Source: Streptomyces melanogenes
Lineage (GTDB): Bacteria > Actinomycetota > Actinomycetes > Streptomycetales > Streptomycetaceae
Length of the DNA: 64,000 nt
Direction of reading: 5' to 3'
NCBI RefSeq assembly: GCF_014649795.1
Contig: NZ_BMTS01000001.1
Coordinates: 124,001 to 188,000 of the forward strand
Below the pieces are notes generated by a model. The model searched no databases, was not told where the DNA came from, and saw only the letters and a list, made by a program, of their open reading frames with translations. Position numbers and translations under genes: made by a program. Of this stretch, positions 24,617 to 33,524 are shown one piece after another; the stretch's first letter is position 1; every line of letters starts with the position of its first letter.

Positions 24617-26344
24617 ATGACATCCCGCACGCACGGTCCTGCTGTGCCGAGGCCGACCTGGGTGGCGCCCCCGGGGAAACCGCCACTGTCCGCACGGATG
24701 ATGAGGGCGACTTGGCGGCGCCTCCCGGCCAAACTGCACGAGGTCGGGTGGGAGCCGGGGTTGGTGGTACCGGCGGCCGATGGCAGCCCGCTGATCACCG
24801 ACCACTACTTCCCGCGTGTCAACGACAACCGCGCCCAGGGCGACTTCCCCACCCTCCTGGTGCGCTCCCCGTACGGCAGGGGCCTGCCGTGGTCCCCCAT
24901 GTACGGCCTGCTCTTCGCCGAACAGGGCTTCCACGTGGTCGTACAGAGCTGCCGGGGCACGGGTGGTTCGGGGGGCACGTTCGACTACTGGCGCAACGAG
25001 GTCGCCGACGGCCAGGCCACGGTGGCCTGGCTGCGCGAACAACCCTGGTTCAACGGCACACTCGGGACCGTCGGCCCCAGCTACCTGGGTTACGTGCAGT
25101 GGGCTCTCGCCGCCGACCCGCCGCCGGAACTGAAGGCGATGGTGGTGCAGTTGGGTCTGCACGACCCGTACGCCCTGTTCTACGCGGACGGTGTGCTGCG
25201 CCTGGAGACCGCCCTCGCCGTCGGTGTAGGTATGACCTACCAGCACCAGGGCATGGGCCCGTTCCTGAAGGCGACCTTGCGCCTGCAACGCCGCCTGCGT
25301 GAAGTCACCACCGCCAAGCCACTGCGCGGAGCGTATGCCCCGGCGTTCGGAGGCGAAGTGCCCTGGTTGGACGAGGTGATGGCCCACCCGGACGCCAAGG
25401 ACGCGTACTGGCAGGGCGCGTCATTGGCGCAGTCGGCAGAGCGTCTCAGCGTTCCCACCGCTCTGATCACCGGATGGCACGACGCACTGGCCGACCAGAC
25501 CTTCGAGCAGTACGACCGACTGCGTCAAGCGGGCTGCGAGACCTCCCTGCTCGTCGGCCCCTGGACGCATACCTCCGCCCTGCAACAGGGCTGGCCCGAG
25601 GTGTTCGCCGAAACCCTGGCCTGGCTGCGCGCCCACCTCGGCGCCGATCCCTCCGATCTCCGTCGCACGAAGGTGCGCGTGCACGTCGGCGGCGAGAACG
25701 CCTGGCGCGACCTCGACGACTGGCCGACGGCCACGGCCGCCAGCCCGTGGTTTCCCACCGCCGAGGGGCATCTCACCCAGCAGGCCCCCACGGACTCCGC
25801 ACCACTGACGTCGTTCCGCTACGACCCGGAGGACCCCACCCCGTCCCTCGGCGGCCCGCTGCTCTCCCGCACGGCCGGTTCGCGCGACAACAGCAACCTG
25901 GAGGCCCGCGAGGACGTACTGATCTTCACCGGCCCGCCGCTGACCGAGCCCGTGGACATCCTCGGACCGGTCTCCGCGCGGTTGAGCATCTCCACGGACA
26001 CCGGGCACACCGACGTCTTCACCCGCCTGTGCGACGTGGACCCGCAAGGCCGCTCCTTCAACATCTGCGACGGGGTGGGCCGCCTGCGTACGGAAGGGGA
26101 CGAGCCGTCGCAGATCACCGTCCCGATGAGCTCGACCGCCCACCGCTTCGGCGTCGGCCACCGCATACGCTGGCAGATCAGCGGTGGCGCCCACCCGCGC
26201 TACGCCCGCAACCCCGGCAACGGGGAGTCGCAGCTGGACGCCACCACGTTCACACCGGTGCACATCACGCTCCATACGGACTCGGCGTTGATGCTCGCGA
26301 CGCATACGGCGGTGCGTGCTGCTGAGGCCGAGGACACCGTGTGA
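24617..26344 (+). CDS. CocE/NonD family X-Pro dipeptidyl-peptidase-like hydrolase
   Basis: An alpha/beta hydrolase of 575 residues, the size of CocE/NonD esterases and acylaminopeptidases. The nucleophile Ser155 is in GPSYLGY, the acid Asp289 in ITGWHDALAD and His318 in GPWTHTSAL. The Arg-Gly-Thr-Gly-Gly-Ser segment (SCRGTGGSGGTFDYW) is the usual oxyanion region. The C-terminal jelly-roll (VSARLSISTDTGHTDVFTRLCDVD) is complete. There is no signal peptide. ATG at 24617 has AAGGAGGGG upstream. The divergent TetR protein probably represses it; the substrate is unknown. Confidence 0.9.
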   Translation: MTSRTHGPAVPRPTWVAPPGKPPLSARMMRATWRRLPAKLHEVGWEPGLVVPAADGSPLITDHYFPRVNDNRAQGDFPTLLVRSPYGRGLPWSPMYGLLFAEQGFHVVVQSCRGTGGSGGTFDYWRNEVADGQATVAWLREQPWFNGTLGTVGPSYLGYVQWALAADPPPELKAMVVQLGLHDPYALFYADGVLRLETALAVGVGMTYQHQGMGPFLKATLRLQRRLREVTTAKPLRGAYAPAFGGEVPWLDEVMAHPDAKDAYWQGASLAQSAERLSVPTALITGWHDALADQTFEQYDRLRQAGCETSLLVGPWTHTSALQQGWPEVFAETLAWLRAHLGADPSDLRRTKVRVHVGGENAWRDLDDWPTATAASPWFPTAEGHLTQQAPTDSAPLTSFRYDPEDPTPSLGGPLLSRTAGSRDNSNLEAREDVLIFTGPPLTEPVDILGPVSARLSISTDTGHTDVFTRLCDVDPQGRSFNICDGVGRLRTEGDEPSQITVPMSSTAHRFGVGHRIRWQISGGAHPRYARNPGNGESQLDATTFTPVHITLHTDSALMLATHTAVRAAEAEDTV

Positions 26345-26366
26345 CCGGTCTGGGACCGTTCTTGGC

Positions 26367-27269
26367 TCAGCCCACGAAGTCCTGCGCCCACCAGTAGTTG
26401 CCGTTGCCGTCGACTGTGACGCCGACGCCGGTGTACTTGTAGGCGTCGCCCAGGATGTTTCGCTCGTGCAGCGGTTCCTTGATCCACGCGTCGACGACCG
26501 AGGGGGCGTCCTTCCAGAAGCCGGGTGCGCCGGCCGCGTTCTCGGCGATGGCCCCGACCGGGCGGGAGTAGCCGTACCGGGAAAGCGAGTCGCGCATCGC
26601 CGCGAAGGTCCAGTGGCCCTGCTGCCCACGGCGGGCCTGCTCGTTCGCCTCGTCCTGTGCGGTACGGGCCACGGCGTCGTCGTACTGGAGCGCCGCCTTG
26701 CCGTGCTGTACGCGGTAGTTGTTGACCAGGTCGAACACCTGCCGCTGCAGTGTGGCGGGCGGGTTCTGGCCCTGGTCACCGCCCCACTTCCACACCTGGG
26801 AGGCGGTGAAGTTGCAGGTGTAGATCTGCACCGGGGTGCTGTCGGCGGTGTTTCCGCCGGACACGTCCAGGCACTTGTTGGACTGCGGGTTGATGAGCAC
26901 GTCGCCCTGGTAGCGGACCCACTTCTGCGCTCCGCTGCCGTTGCAGTCCCACAGCTGCACGGGGGTGCGGTCGGTGGTGCCGCTGGACGCGACGTCCAGA
27001 CACTTGCCGAACGCGGTCACCGTCGCACCGACCTCGCCGGGCTGCTCGGTGTAGGTCCATCTCTGGGAGGTGGTGCCGTTGCAGCCGTAGATCTGTACGG
27101 GGGTGCCGTTGCCACTGTTCCCGCCGCGGACGTCGAGGCACTTGCCCCCGAGCCCGACGACCGGACCGGTCAGCTGCGCCGCCTGCGCGGTGGTCGGAAC
27201 GGCGGCGATACCCATCGCGGCGACGGCCAGCGTCCCCCATATGTGCGACTTCTTGAGTGCCAGTGTCAT
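26367..27269 (-). CDS. Secreted ricin-type lectin plus CAP/SCP domain protein
   Basis: A 300-residue exported protein. The signal peptide (LAVAAMGIAAVPTTAQA) is followed by a ricin B-type beta-trefoil with three repeats carrying GGKCLDVRGG, FGKCLDVASS and SNKCLDVSGG and Gln-x-Trp motifs (SQRWTY, AQKWVR, SQVWKW), a carbohydrate-binding module. From about residue 180 a CAP/SCP domain follows: VFDLVNNYRVQHGKAALQYDDAVARTAQDEANEQA, then GAIAENAAG and LHERNILGDAYKYTGVGVTV. ATG at 27269 starts the signal peptide. It is divergent from the giant multidomain gene, so the two may be co-regulated. Its target glycan is unknown. Confidence 0.88.
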   Translation of the reverse strand: MTLALKKSHIWGTLAVAAMGIAAVPTTAQAAQLTGPVVGLGGKCLDVRGGNSGNGTPVQIYGCNGTTSQRWTYTEQPGEVGATVTAFGKCLDVASSGTTDRTPVQLWDCNGSGAQKWVRYQGDVLINPQSNKCLDVSGGNTADSTPVQIYTCNFTASQVWKWGGDQGQNPPATLQRQVFDLVNNYRVQHGKAALQYDDAVARTAQDEANEQARRGQQGHWTFAAMRDSLSRYGYSRPVGAIAENAAGAPGFWKDAPSVVDAWIKEPLHERNILGDAYKYTGVGVTVDGNGNYWWAQDFVG

Positions 27270-27501
27270 GACAGTCAGTCCTTGCCCTCGCATCCGCGGC
27301 CCTGGCTCGCCACCAGGGCCGTTCCTGTCGTCAAGGACGGTATGGACGGGCTCTCAATATCAAATAAACGCCCTCTGAGCGGGGTTGGTCGGCCCGGCCG
27401 CCGAGTCTCCCCATTCATTCGCCGTTGATCTGCCATTGAGCGACCCACGTTGCAATGCCCGGACAAACGCTGTCCAGGTACCCAGAAAACGAGGTCACGG
27501 C
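27270..27501. promoter_or_regulatory. Divergent promoter region for two secreted-protein genes
   Basis: This 232-bp gap separates the lectin-CAP gene (minus) and the giant nuclease-chitinase gene (plus). It contains an AT-rich patch near 27353-27372 (CTCAATATCAAATAAACG) unusual for this genome, suitable for promoter melting. I see no clear chitinase-type direct repeat operator. Confidence 0.35.
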
Positions 27502-30500
27502 ATGGTCCTCCCACACCAACGGGTGAGGAACAGACGGCGGCGGGGGCGGAGCGGGTACGGCGTTCCCGTCGTCCTCCTCCTGGCCGTCGCCCTCCTGGCC
27601 GGGCTGCTCCCGGCCTTCGTACTGCCCGCGCGCGAGGCGGCTGCGGTTCCGGGGGGATTCCAGTACAAGGCTGCGTCGTGGAACATCGCGGCCTCGGGGT
27701 CGCGACTGCGCAACGAAGTGCCCAGGCTCATGCAGGCGTCGGGCGGACTGGACGTGATGACCATCCAGGAGGTACGCGACCAATATTCGGAGGCTGTCCT
27801 GCCGGGGGACGCCGAGCCTTCGGTGGTCGTCCCGGAGGACCGGAGGGTCGACGACCCCGATACCCCAGGGGGCTGGCAGGTCCGGCGGCAGTGGACCGTG
27901 GAACGCTCCCGGTGGACCCCGCAAGATGGGCTCTCATTGTATCTGTACCGCGTCAAGACGCCGGAGAAGAACAACCGGTCCTTGGTGGTTGTGCAGCGGA
28001 GTTGGAACGCCGGGCAGGTGCTGCTGGATGCGAATGACCTGAGCGTGCTGACGATGCGGCCCGGTCACACGGTGGCACGACCGCTGCCCAATCCCACCGC
28101 CATCCATCCCGACAACGCGGGTTTCCCCGCCCTGGGCATCCGCCTCAATGTTGCCGGGCGCGGCGGAGCCACCTGGTTCTATTCGATCCACGCGACCAGC
28201 AAAACGACGCGCGCCGACAACAACGCCGACTTCATCGTCCAGGACGTGAGCTCCAACGACCCACGGCGTGCCGCGGGCGACAGGTGGGCCATGCTCGGCG
28301 ACTTCAACCGGATTCCCACCGCCCGTTCGATCGGCAACACCGGCAATGCGGAGAACGACGCGCCTCTCGAAGACATCGTCGAGCGCGACGCCGATGAAGC
28401 GTTCCACTACTCGGACCCCAGCCTTCCCACCTATTGGAGCAAGAAGGGCGCCAGGATCTCCAGGTCGCAGCTGGACTACATGGTGTCCAAGGAAGCCATC
28501 GACAAATACAAGGCCGTGCGCTGGCCCGACCGCATGGGGTCCGACCACTACCCCGTCGTCTACGTGCCGCCGGCCTGCCCGGTTACCGCTCGTACGGCCA
28601 GGGCGGCCGCAGACAACTGCGGGACCAAGCTCCCCGCCGCAGTCTCCCTAGGCGACAGCTACATCTCCGGCGAGGGCGGCCGATGGCGCGGCAACGCGAA
28701 CACCTGGGCCGACGGGTCGGCCTGGGGCACCGACCGTACCGCCGTGTCATGCGATGCGGACGAGTCGAAGTGCGGACACGACCTGAGCCGGGTGTACGGC
28801 TCCACCTCCTACGGCACCGATGAGGAGGGCGTCGAGGGCAATCGGTGCGACCGGGCCGACACCGCCGAGATCCTGACGGCCGACCTGCCGGACATCGGCC
28901 CGGAGCGCCGCTTCAACCTGGCCTGCTCCGGAGCCACCACCGCCAACGTGCGCGATACCGGGTTCAAGGACGAGGACCCGCAGATCGATCAACTGGCGGC
29001 GCTGGCCGAGTTCTTCGACATCAAGACGGTCGTGGTGTCGGTGGGCGGCAACGACCTGGACTTCAACGGCATCGTCAATGCATGCGGCGAAGCCTTCGTC
29101 AACCGCCTGAACACCTCGTGCAGCAAGAGCAGGGAGCCCGGTTTCGCCAGCGCCCTCGGTGAGGTGCAGAGCAAGGTCAAGGCCACCCTCGACGCCGTGC
29201 ACGCCACCCTCAGGGCCACGCAGGCGCCCGGCAGCTACAGCGTGGTGCTGCAGTCCTACCCGTCGCCGATCCCGCGCAACGACAACAACCGCTACCGCGA
29301 CGCGCTCAACCGCTACGAGTCCGGCGGTTGCCCCTTCACCGCCCAGGCCTCCGACTGGGCGCGCGACTCGGTCATGCCCCGGATCAGCTCGATGCTCCGG
29401 CAGGCCGCCCGCGCCGGTGACGCGGCGTTCCTCGACGTCCAGGACGCCTTCAACGGGCACGAGTTGTGTGCCAAGACCGCTCAGCAGGCCACCTCGGCCA
29501 ACCGGCTCGGCCGACCGCAGTCCGCCGAGCAGGCGGAGTGGGTGCGCTGGGTTCCGTACCTGTCCGAGAAGACGAAGGACTGGCTGTGGCAGTCCCAGGG
29601 CGACCAGCAGGAGGCCGTCCACCCCAATGCTTTCGGCCAGCAGATGCTCGCCGCCTGTCTGACGCGTCTGGTCGGCCAGTCGCCGCGCGGGGGCGCGGAG
29701 TTCGCCTGCACCAACACGCCGGGGCAGGGCCCGGACGGCGCCCAGGTGCGGCCGGGCACGGCCCGTGGCATCGACGCGACCCTGTCGGTGGCGACCAACG
29801 AGGCGTATTTCTTCCACGGCGACCAGTACGCCCGGGTGAAGCTCGGTCCCAACGGCGCCAACGAGATCGTCGACGGCCCGGACAAGGGCATCAAGTCGAT
29901 CGGCGACAACTGGCCGAGCCTGCGCGGCACCCAGTTCGCCAACCGGGTCGACGCCGCGTTCTCGCTGCCCGATGTGCCGGGCGAGGCCTTCATGTTCAGC
30001 GGCAGCCAGTACGTACGGATCAAGAACGTGACCCCGGGGACCAGCAACGACACCCGGGTGAACGGGCCGTGGTCCATCTGCACCGGGTGGACCAGTCTGT
30101 GCAGCACACCGCAGTTGAAGGCGCTGTTCGCCGACGGTATCGACTCCGCGCTGTCGGTCCGCAAGAACGAGGTGTACTTCTTCAAGGGCGACCAGTACGT
30201 GAGTGTCGAGGCCAACCCCGGCAGCATCGACCACATCATCAACGGCCCGAAGCCCATCGCCGACCACTGGCCCAGCCTCAAGGCCGCCGCGGACAAGGCC
30301 CCCTCGGCGGGCTTCACCAACGCCATCGACGCCAGCTTCGGCGTGCCCGAGTGGTACTGCAACTGGCTGGAGGCGTTCATCACGCTCGGCATCGCCTGCT
30401 CGTTGAACGAGCCGGGGCGCGGGGCGGTGTTCGCGGGTGGCCAAGCCGTCACGATCTCGGTCATCCCGGGCACCAACGACGACAAGCTGCTCGGCGGTCC

Positions 30501-33471
30501 CGAGCGGATCTCCGATGCGTGGACGTCGCTGCGCAACACGATCTTCGACGAGCAGCCGGACCCGGCCGTCATCCGGGCGCGCTCATCGATGCGCGGCCCG
30601 CAGCCGGCCGAGGACCGCGAGCCGAAGGGGCCGGGCCCCTGGTCCACCAACCCCGCCGACCAGCCCAAGTGCCGTCCGGACGGTATGACGTCGACGCCCG
30701 ACGTGAACACACCGTACTGCCAGGTGTACGACGACCAGGGCCGGGAGCGGATGGGCAGCACCCACCCCCGGCGCGTCGTCGGCTACTTCACCGGCTGGCG
30801 CACCGGCGCCGACGGGCGGGCCCAGTACCTCCCGAACAGCATTCCCTGGGGCCAGGTCACCCACGTCAACTACGCCTTCGCGCACATCCAGGACGACAAG
30901 ATCTCCGTCGGCGACCCGAATGATCCCGACAACCCGGCGCTGCGGATGACCTGGCCGGGCGTCGCGGGCGCGGAGATGGACCGCAGCCTGCCCTATCAGG
31001 GCCAGTTCAACCTGCTCACCCAGTACAAGCGGCAGCACCCCCGGGTGAAGACGCTGATCTCGGTGGGCGGTTGGGCCGAGACCGGCGGCCGTCTCAACCC
31101 GGACGGCACCCGCACCGCCGACGGTGGTTTCTACGCGCTGGCGACCAAGGAGGACGGCAGCGTCAACCAGCCGGCGATCGACACGTTCGCCGACTCCACG
31201 GTGGAGTTCCTGCGCCGCTACGGTTTCGACGGAGCGGACATCGACTACGAGTACCCCACCGCACTCCCGGACGCCGGAAACCCGCTGGACTGGCCGGTGT
31301 CCAACCCGCGGCGCAAGGGCCTCACCGCCGGATACACCGCACTGATGAAGACCCTGCGCGAGCGGCTCGACCGCGCGGGTGCGGCGGACGGCCGCTACTA
31401 CCAGCTGACCACCGCCGCATCCGCTTCCGGCTATCTGGTGCGCGGTATGGAGGACTACTCGGCGCTGCAGTATCTCGACTTCGTCAACGCCATGTCGTAC
31501 GACCTGCACGGCTCCTGGAACAGTTTCGTCGGCCCGCAGGCCCCGCTCTACGACGACGGCCGCGACATCGAGCTGGCGGCGGCCGGGATGTACGACAAGG
31601 CCAAGTATCCGGAGTTCGACCAGGAGGGCTACTTCAACACGGACTGGTCCTACCACTACTTCCGGGGTGCGATGCAGGCCGGGCGCATCAACCTGGGCGT
31701 CCCGTACTACACGCGCGGCTGGGACCACGTCAGCGGCGGTGTGGGCAATGGGCTGTGGGGGACGTCCGAACTGTCCGACCAGAGGGCGTGCCCACCCGGT
31801 ACCGGTCCCAACGGGGCCCGCAGCAACTGCGGTTCGGGCGCGAAGGGCGTCGCCAACCTGTGGCACGACACCAACCCCGACGGCAGCGAGGTCGGCGCGG
31901 GTTCCAACCCGATGTGGCACGCGAAGAACCTCGAACGCGGTGTCACTCCCGGCTACCTCGAACGCTTCGGCCTCGACCCCGACGCGCCGGTGAACGCGAC
32001 CGGTGGCTACACCCGCCACTGGGACGACACCCTCAAGGCGTCCTGGCTGTGGAACGAGGACAAGAAGACGTTCCTGTCGACGGAGGACGAGCAGGCCGTG
32101 GCGGCCAAAGCCCAGTATGTGAAGGACAAGGGCGCGGGCGGTGTGATGCTGTGGGAGCTGGCCGGGGACTACGACTGCCCGGCCGAGGGGGAGTGCCGTC
32201 CCGGCTACACCCTGACCACGGCACTCGACGAGGCACTGCGCTCCGCCGATCCGTACGGCGCCGAGCGCGCGCAGGGATCGACGGCCACCCTCCCCAAGGA
32301 ACAGCTCGACGTCAGCGCCGAGTTGGTGGAATTCCCCACCGGTCGCGATGACCTGTGGCCCCAGCAGCCCAAGCTGAGAATCACCAACCACACGGGTGGC
32401 TCGCTGCCGTCCGGTGCGGAGCTGTCCTTCGACATCCCCACCAGCACGCCGCCGCTCGTGAAAGACGGGGCGTGGAAGGAGCTGAAGGGCGCGGTCCAGG
32501 CGGGTCACAGCGGCCCCAACGTGGGCGGTCTGAAGAGCGACTTCCACCGGGTCACCCTGAAACTCGGCTACTGCGAGGACATCCGGGCGGGCCAGTCGCG
32601 TGACATCGCGCTCAAGTACTACCTGCCCCTGACCGGCCCGGCCAACTTCACCCTCAAGATCGGAGACACCACGTACGGCCTGAGCCAGGACCGGCGCAAG
32701 AACACCACGACCGTGGCGCCCGCCGCGTCCGACGGTCCCGGCTGCCAGGCCGAGGAGTGGGACGGCGGCCGTACGTACAACCCGGCCTGGGCCCCGTTCT
32801 CGTTCTGGCAGACGGGCGACAAGTGGAAGATCGAGGACGTGAGCAGCGGCAACCTCCTCGACCACCCCGGTGACTGGTCCACCGCACACCTGACCGAGAA
32901 GCAGGACGGCAACGCCAACCAGCTGTGGACGGTCAGCGAGGACTCGGCCGGCGGTTGGTTCCGGATCAAGAGCGGCACCAGCGGCCACGAGCAGTGCCTG
33001 GGCGCGGCGCGGACACTGGACGCGCTGACGGTGGGGGACTGCGACTACAGCCCCGGCCAGTGGTGGCAACTACGCACGGATGCGGGGGAGGTGACGACGG
33101 GCGCGCCACGCCATGGCGGGTCGTACGGCCTGGTCTCGTTCGCGGCAGGCACGGACTACACGAAGCCGGACTTCGCGGCGGAGCCCCGCAACAGCGGCAC
33201 CGCACCGGGCACGCAGGTCGTGGCCGGCGCCCCCGACGGCAGTACCCGCACGGTCGTCTCGTACGGCGGCTTCTACTGGAGGGCGAAGTACTGGACGAAG
33301 GGGAACCGCCCTGACGCGGCAGATCCTGCCAACCCGTGGACGCGCCTCGGCCGTACGACGACGGAGGCGCTGCTGAGGGGCCCCGGCTTTGGGGGCGGCC
33401 TTATGTTGTCGCGGCCTCTGGTGGGGGGAGGTATGGGTATGGGTATGCAACGGGGGCTCGGCTTGAACTAG
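27502..33471 (+). CDS. Giant secreted protein: CdtB-like nuclease, SGNH hydrolase, hemopexin repeats, GH18 chitinase, carbohydrate-binding modules
   Basis: A 1,989-residue exported polyprotein. After a signal peptide ending near residue 48 comes an exo/endonuclease-phosphatase domain resembling CdtB/DNase I (about 54-360; N61, E90, H230, D267, N269, D348, H349). An SGNH/GDSL hydrolase follows (about 380-740; Ser386 in GDSYISGEGG, Asn517 in GGND, His707 in VHPNAFG), then hemopexin-type repeats (about 756-1018). A GH18 chitinase occupies about 1090-1585, with D1243-x-x-D1246-x-D1248-x-E1250 intact. C-terminal modules include a ricin-like QLWTV region and a chitin-binding type segment FYWRAKYWTKGNRP. 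ATG at 27502 has GAGG 7 bases upstream. All three enzymes keep their catalytic residues. A role attacking insects, fungi or other eukaryotes is inferred. Confidence 0.9.
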   Translation: MVLPHQRVRNRRRRGRSGYGVPVVLLLAVALLAGLLPAFVLPAREAAAVPGGFQYKAASWNIAASGSRLRNEVPRLMQASGGLDVMTIQEVRDQYSEAVLPGDAEPSVVVPEDRRVDDPDTPGGWQVRRQWTVERSRWTPQDGLSLYLYRVKTPEKNNRSLVVVQRSWNAGQVLLDANDLSVLTMRPGHTVARPLPNPTAIHPDNAGFPALGIRLNVAGRGGATWFYSIHATSKTTRADNNADFIVQDVSSNDPRRAAGDRWAMLGDFNRIPTARSIGNTGNAENDAPLEDIVERDADEAFHYSDPSLPTYWSKKGARISRSQLDYMVSKEAIDKYKAVRWPDRMGSDHYPVVYVPPACPVTARTARAAADNCGTKLPAAVSLGDSYISGEGGRWRGNANTWADGSAWGTDRTAVSCDADESKCGHDLSRVYGSTSYGTDEEGVEGNRCDRADTAEILTADLPDIGPERRFNLACSGATTANVRDTGFKDEDPQIDQLAALAEFFDIKTVVVSVGGNDLDFNGIVNACGEAFVNRLNTSCSKSREPGFASALGEVQSKVKATLDAVHATLRATQAPGSYSVVLQSYPSPIPRNDNNRYRDALNRYESGGCPFTAQASDWARDSVMPRISSMLRQAARAGDAAFLDVQDAFNGHELCAKTAQQATSANRLGRPQSAEQAEWVRWVPYLSEKTKDWLWQSQGDQQEAVHPNAFGQQMLAACLTRLVGQSPRGGAEFACTNTPGQGPDGAQVRPGTARGIDATLSVATNEAYFFHGDQYARVKLGPNGANEIVDGPDKGIKSIGDNWPSLRGTQFANRVDAAFSLPDVPGEAFMFSGSQYVRIKNVTPGTSNDTRVNGPWSICTGWTSLCSTPQLKALFADGIDSALSVRKNEVYFFKGDQYVSVEANPGSIDHIINGPKPIADHWPSLKAAADKAPSAGFTNAIDASFGVPEWYCNWLEAFITLGIACSLNEPGRGAVFAGGQAVTISVIPGTNDDKLLGGPERISDAWTSLRNTIFDEQPDPAVIRARSSMRGPQPAEDREPKGPGPWSTNPADQPKCRPDGMTSTPDVNTPYCQVYDDQGRERMGSTHPRRVVGYFTGWRTGADGRAQYLPNSIPWGQVTHVNYAFAHIQDDKISVGDPNDPDNPALRMTWPGVAGAEMDRSLPYQGQFNLLTQYKRQHPRVKTLISVGGWAETGGRLNPDGTRTADGGFYALATKEDGSVNQPAIDTFADSTVEFLRRYGFDGADIDYEYPTALPDAGNPLDWPVSNPRRKGLTAGYTALMKTLRERLDRAGAADGRYYQLTTAASASGYLVRGMEDYSALQYLDFVNAMSYDLHGSWNSFVGPQAPLYDDGRDIELAAAGMYDKAKYPEFDQEGYFNTDWSYHYFRGAMQAGRINLGVPYYTRGWDHVSGGVGNGLWGTSELSDQRACPPGTGPNGARSNCGSGAKGVANLWHDTNPDGSEVGAGSNPMWHAKNLERGVTPGYLERFGLDPDAPVNATGGYTRHWDDTLKASWLWNEDKKTFLSTEDEQAVAAKAQYVKDKGAGGVMLWELAGDYDCPAEGECRPGYTLTTALDEALRSADPYGAERAQGSTATLPKEQLDVSAELVEFPTGRDDLWPQQPKLRITNHTGGSLPSGAELSFDIPTSTPPLVKDGAWKELKGAVQAGHSGPNVGGLKSDFHRVTLKLGYCEDIRAGQSRDIALKYYLPLTGPANFTLKIGDTTYGLSQDRRKNTTTVAPAASDGPGCQAEEWDGGRTYNPAWAPFSFWQTGDKWKIEDVSSGNLLDHPGDWSTAHLTEKQDGNANQLWTVSEDSAGGWFRIKSGTSGHEQCLGAARTLDALTVGDCDYSPGQWWQLRTDAGEVTTGAPRHGGSYGLVSFAAGTDYTKPDFAAEPRNSGTAPGTQVVAGAPDGSTRTVVSYGGFYWRAKYWTKGNRPDAADPANPWTRLGRTTTEALLRGPGFGGGLMLSRPLVGGGMGMGMQRGLGLN

Positions 33472-33486
33472 GCGAGCACTACCTGC

Positions 33487-33518
33487 AAACGGTGGCCTGC
33501 TGCGGCAGGCCACCGTTT
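33487..33518. terminator. Bidirectional hairpin terminator
   Basis: A perfect 14-bp stem, AAACGGTGGCCTGC with GCAGGCCACCGTTT around a TGCG loop, lies between the convergent stops of the giant gene (33471) and the membrane protein gene (33525). The A-run on one side and T-run on the other make it serve both strands. Confidence 0.88.
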
Positions 33519-33524
33519 CGGGTT

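Noticed and set aside
30583..33069. 828-codon open frame on the minus strand
   Set aside because: Antisense to the GH18 and C-terminal parts of the giant secreted protein, with no recognisable domain.
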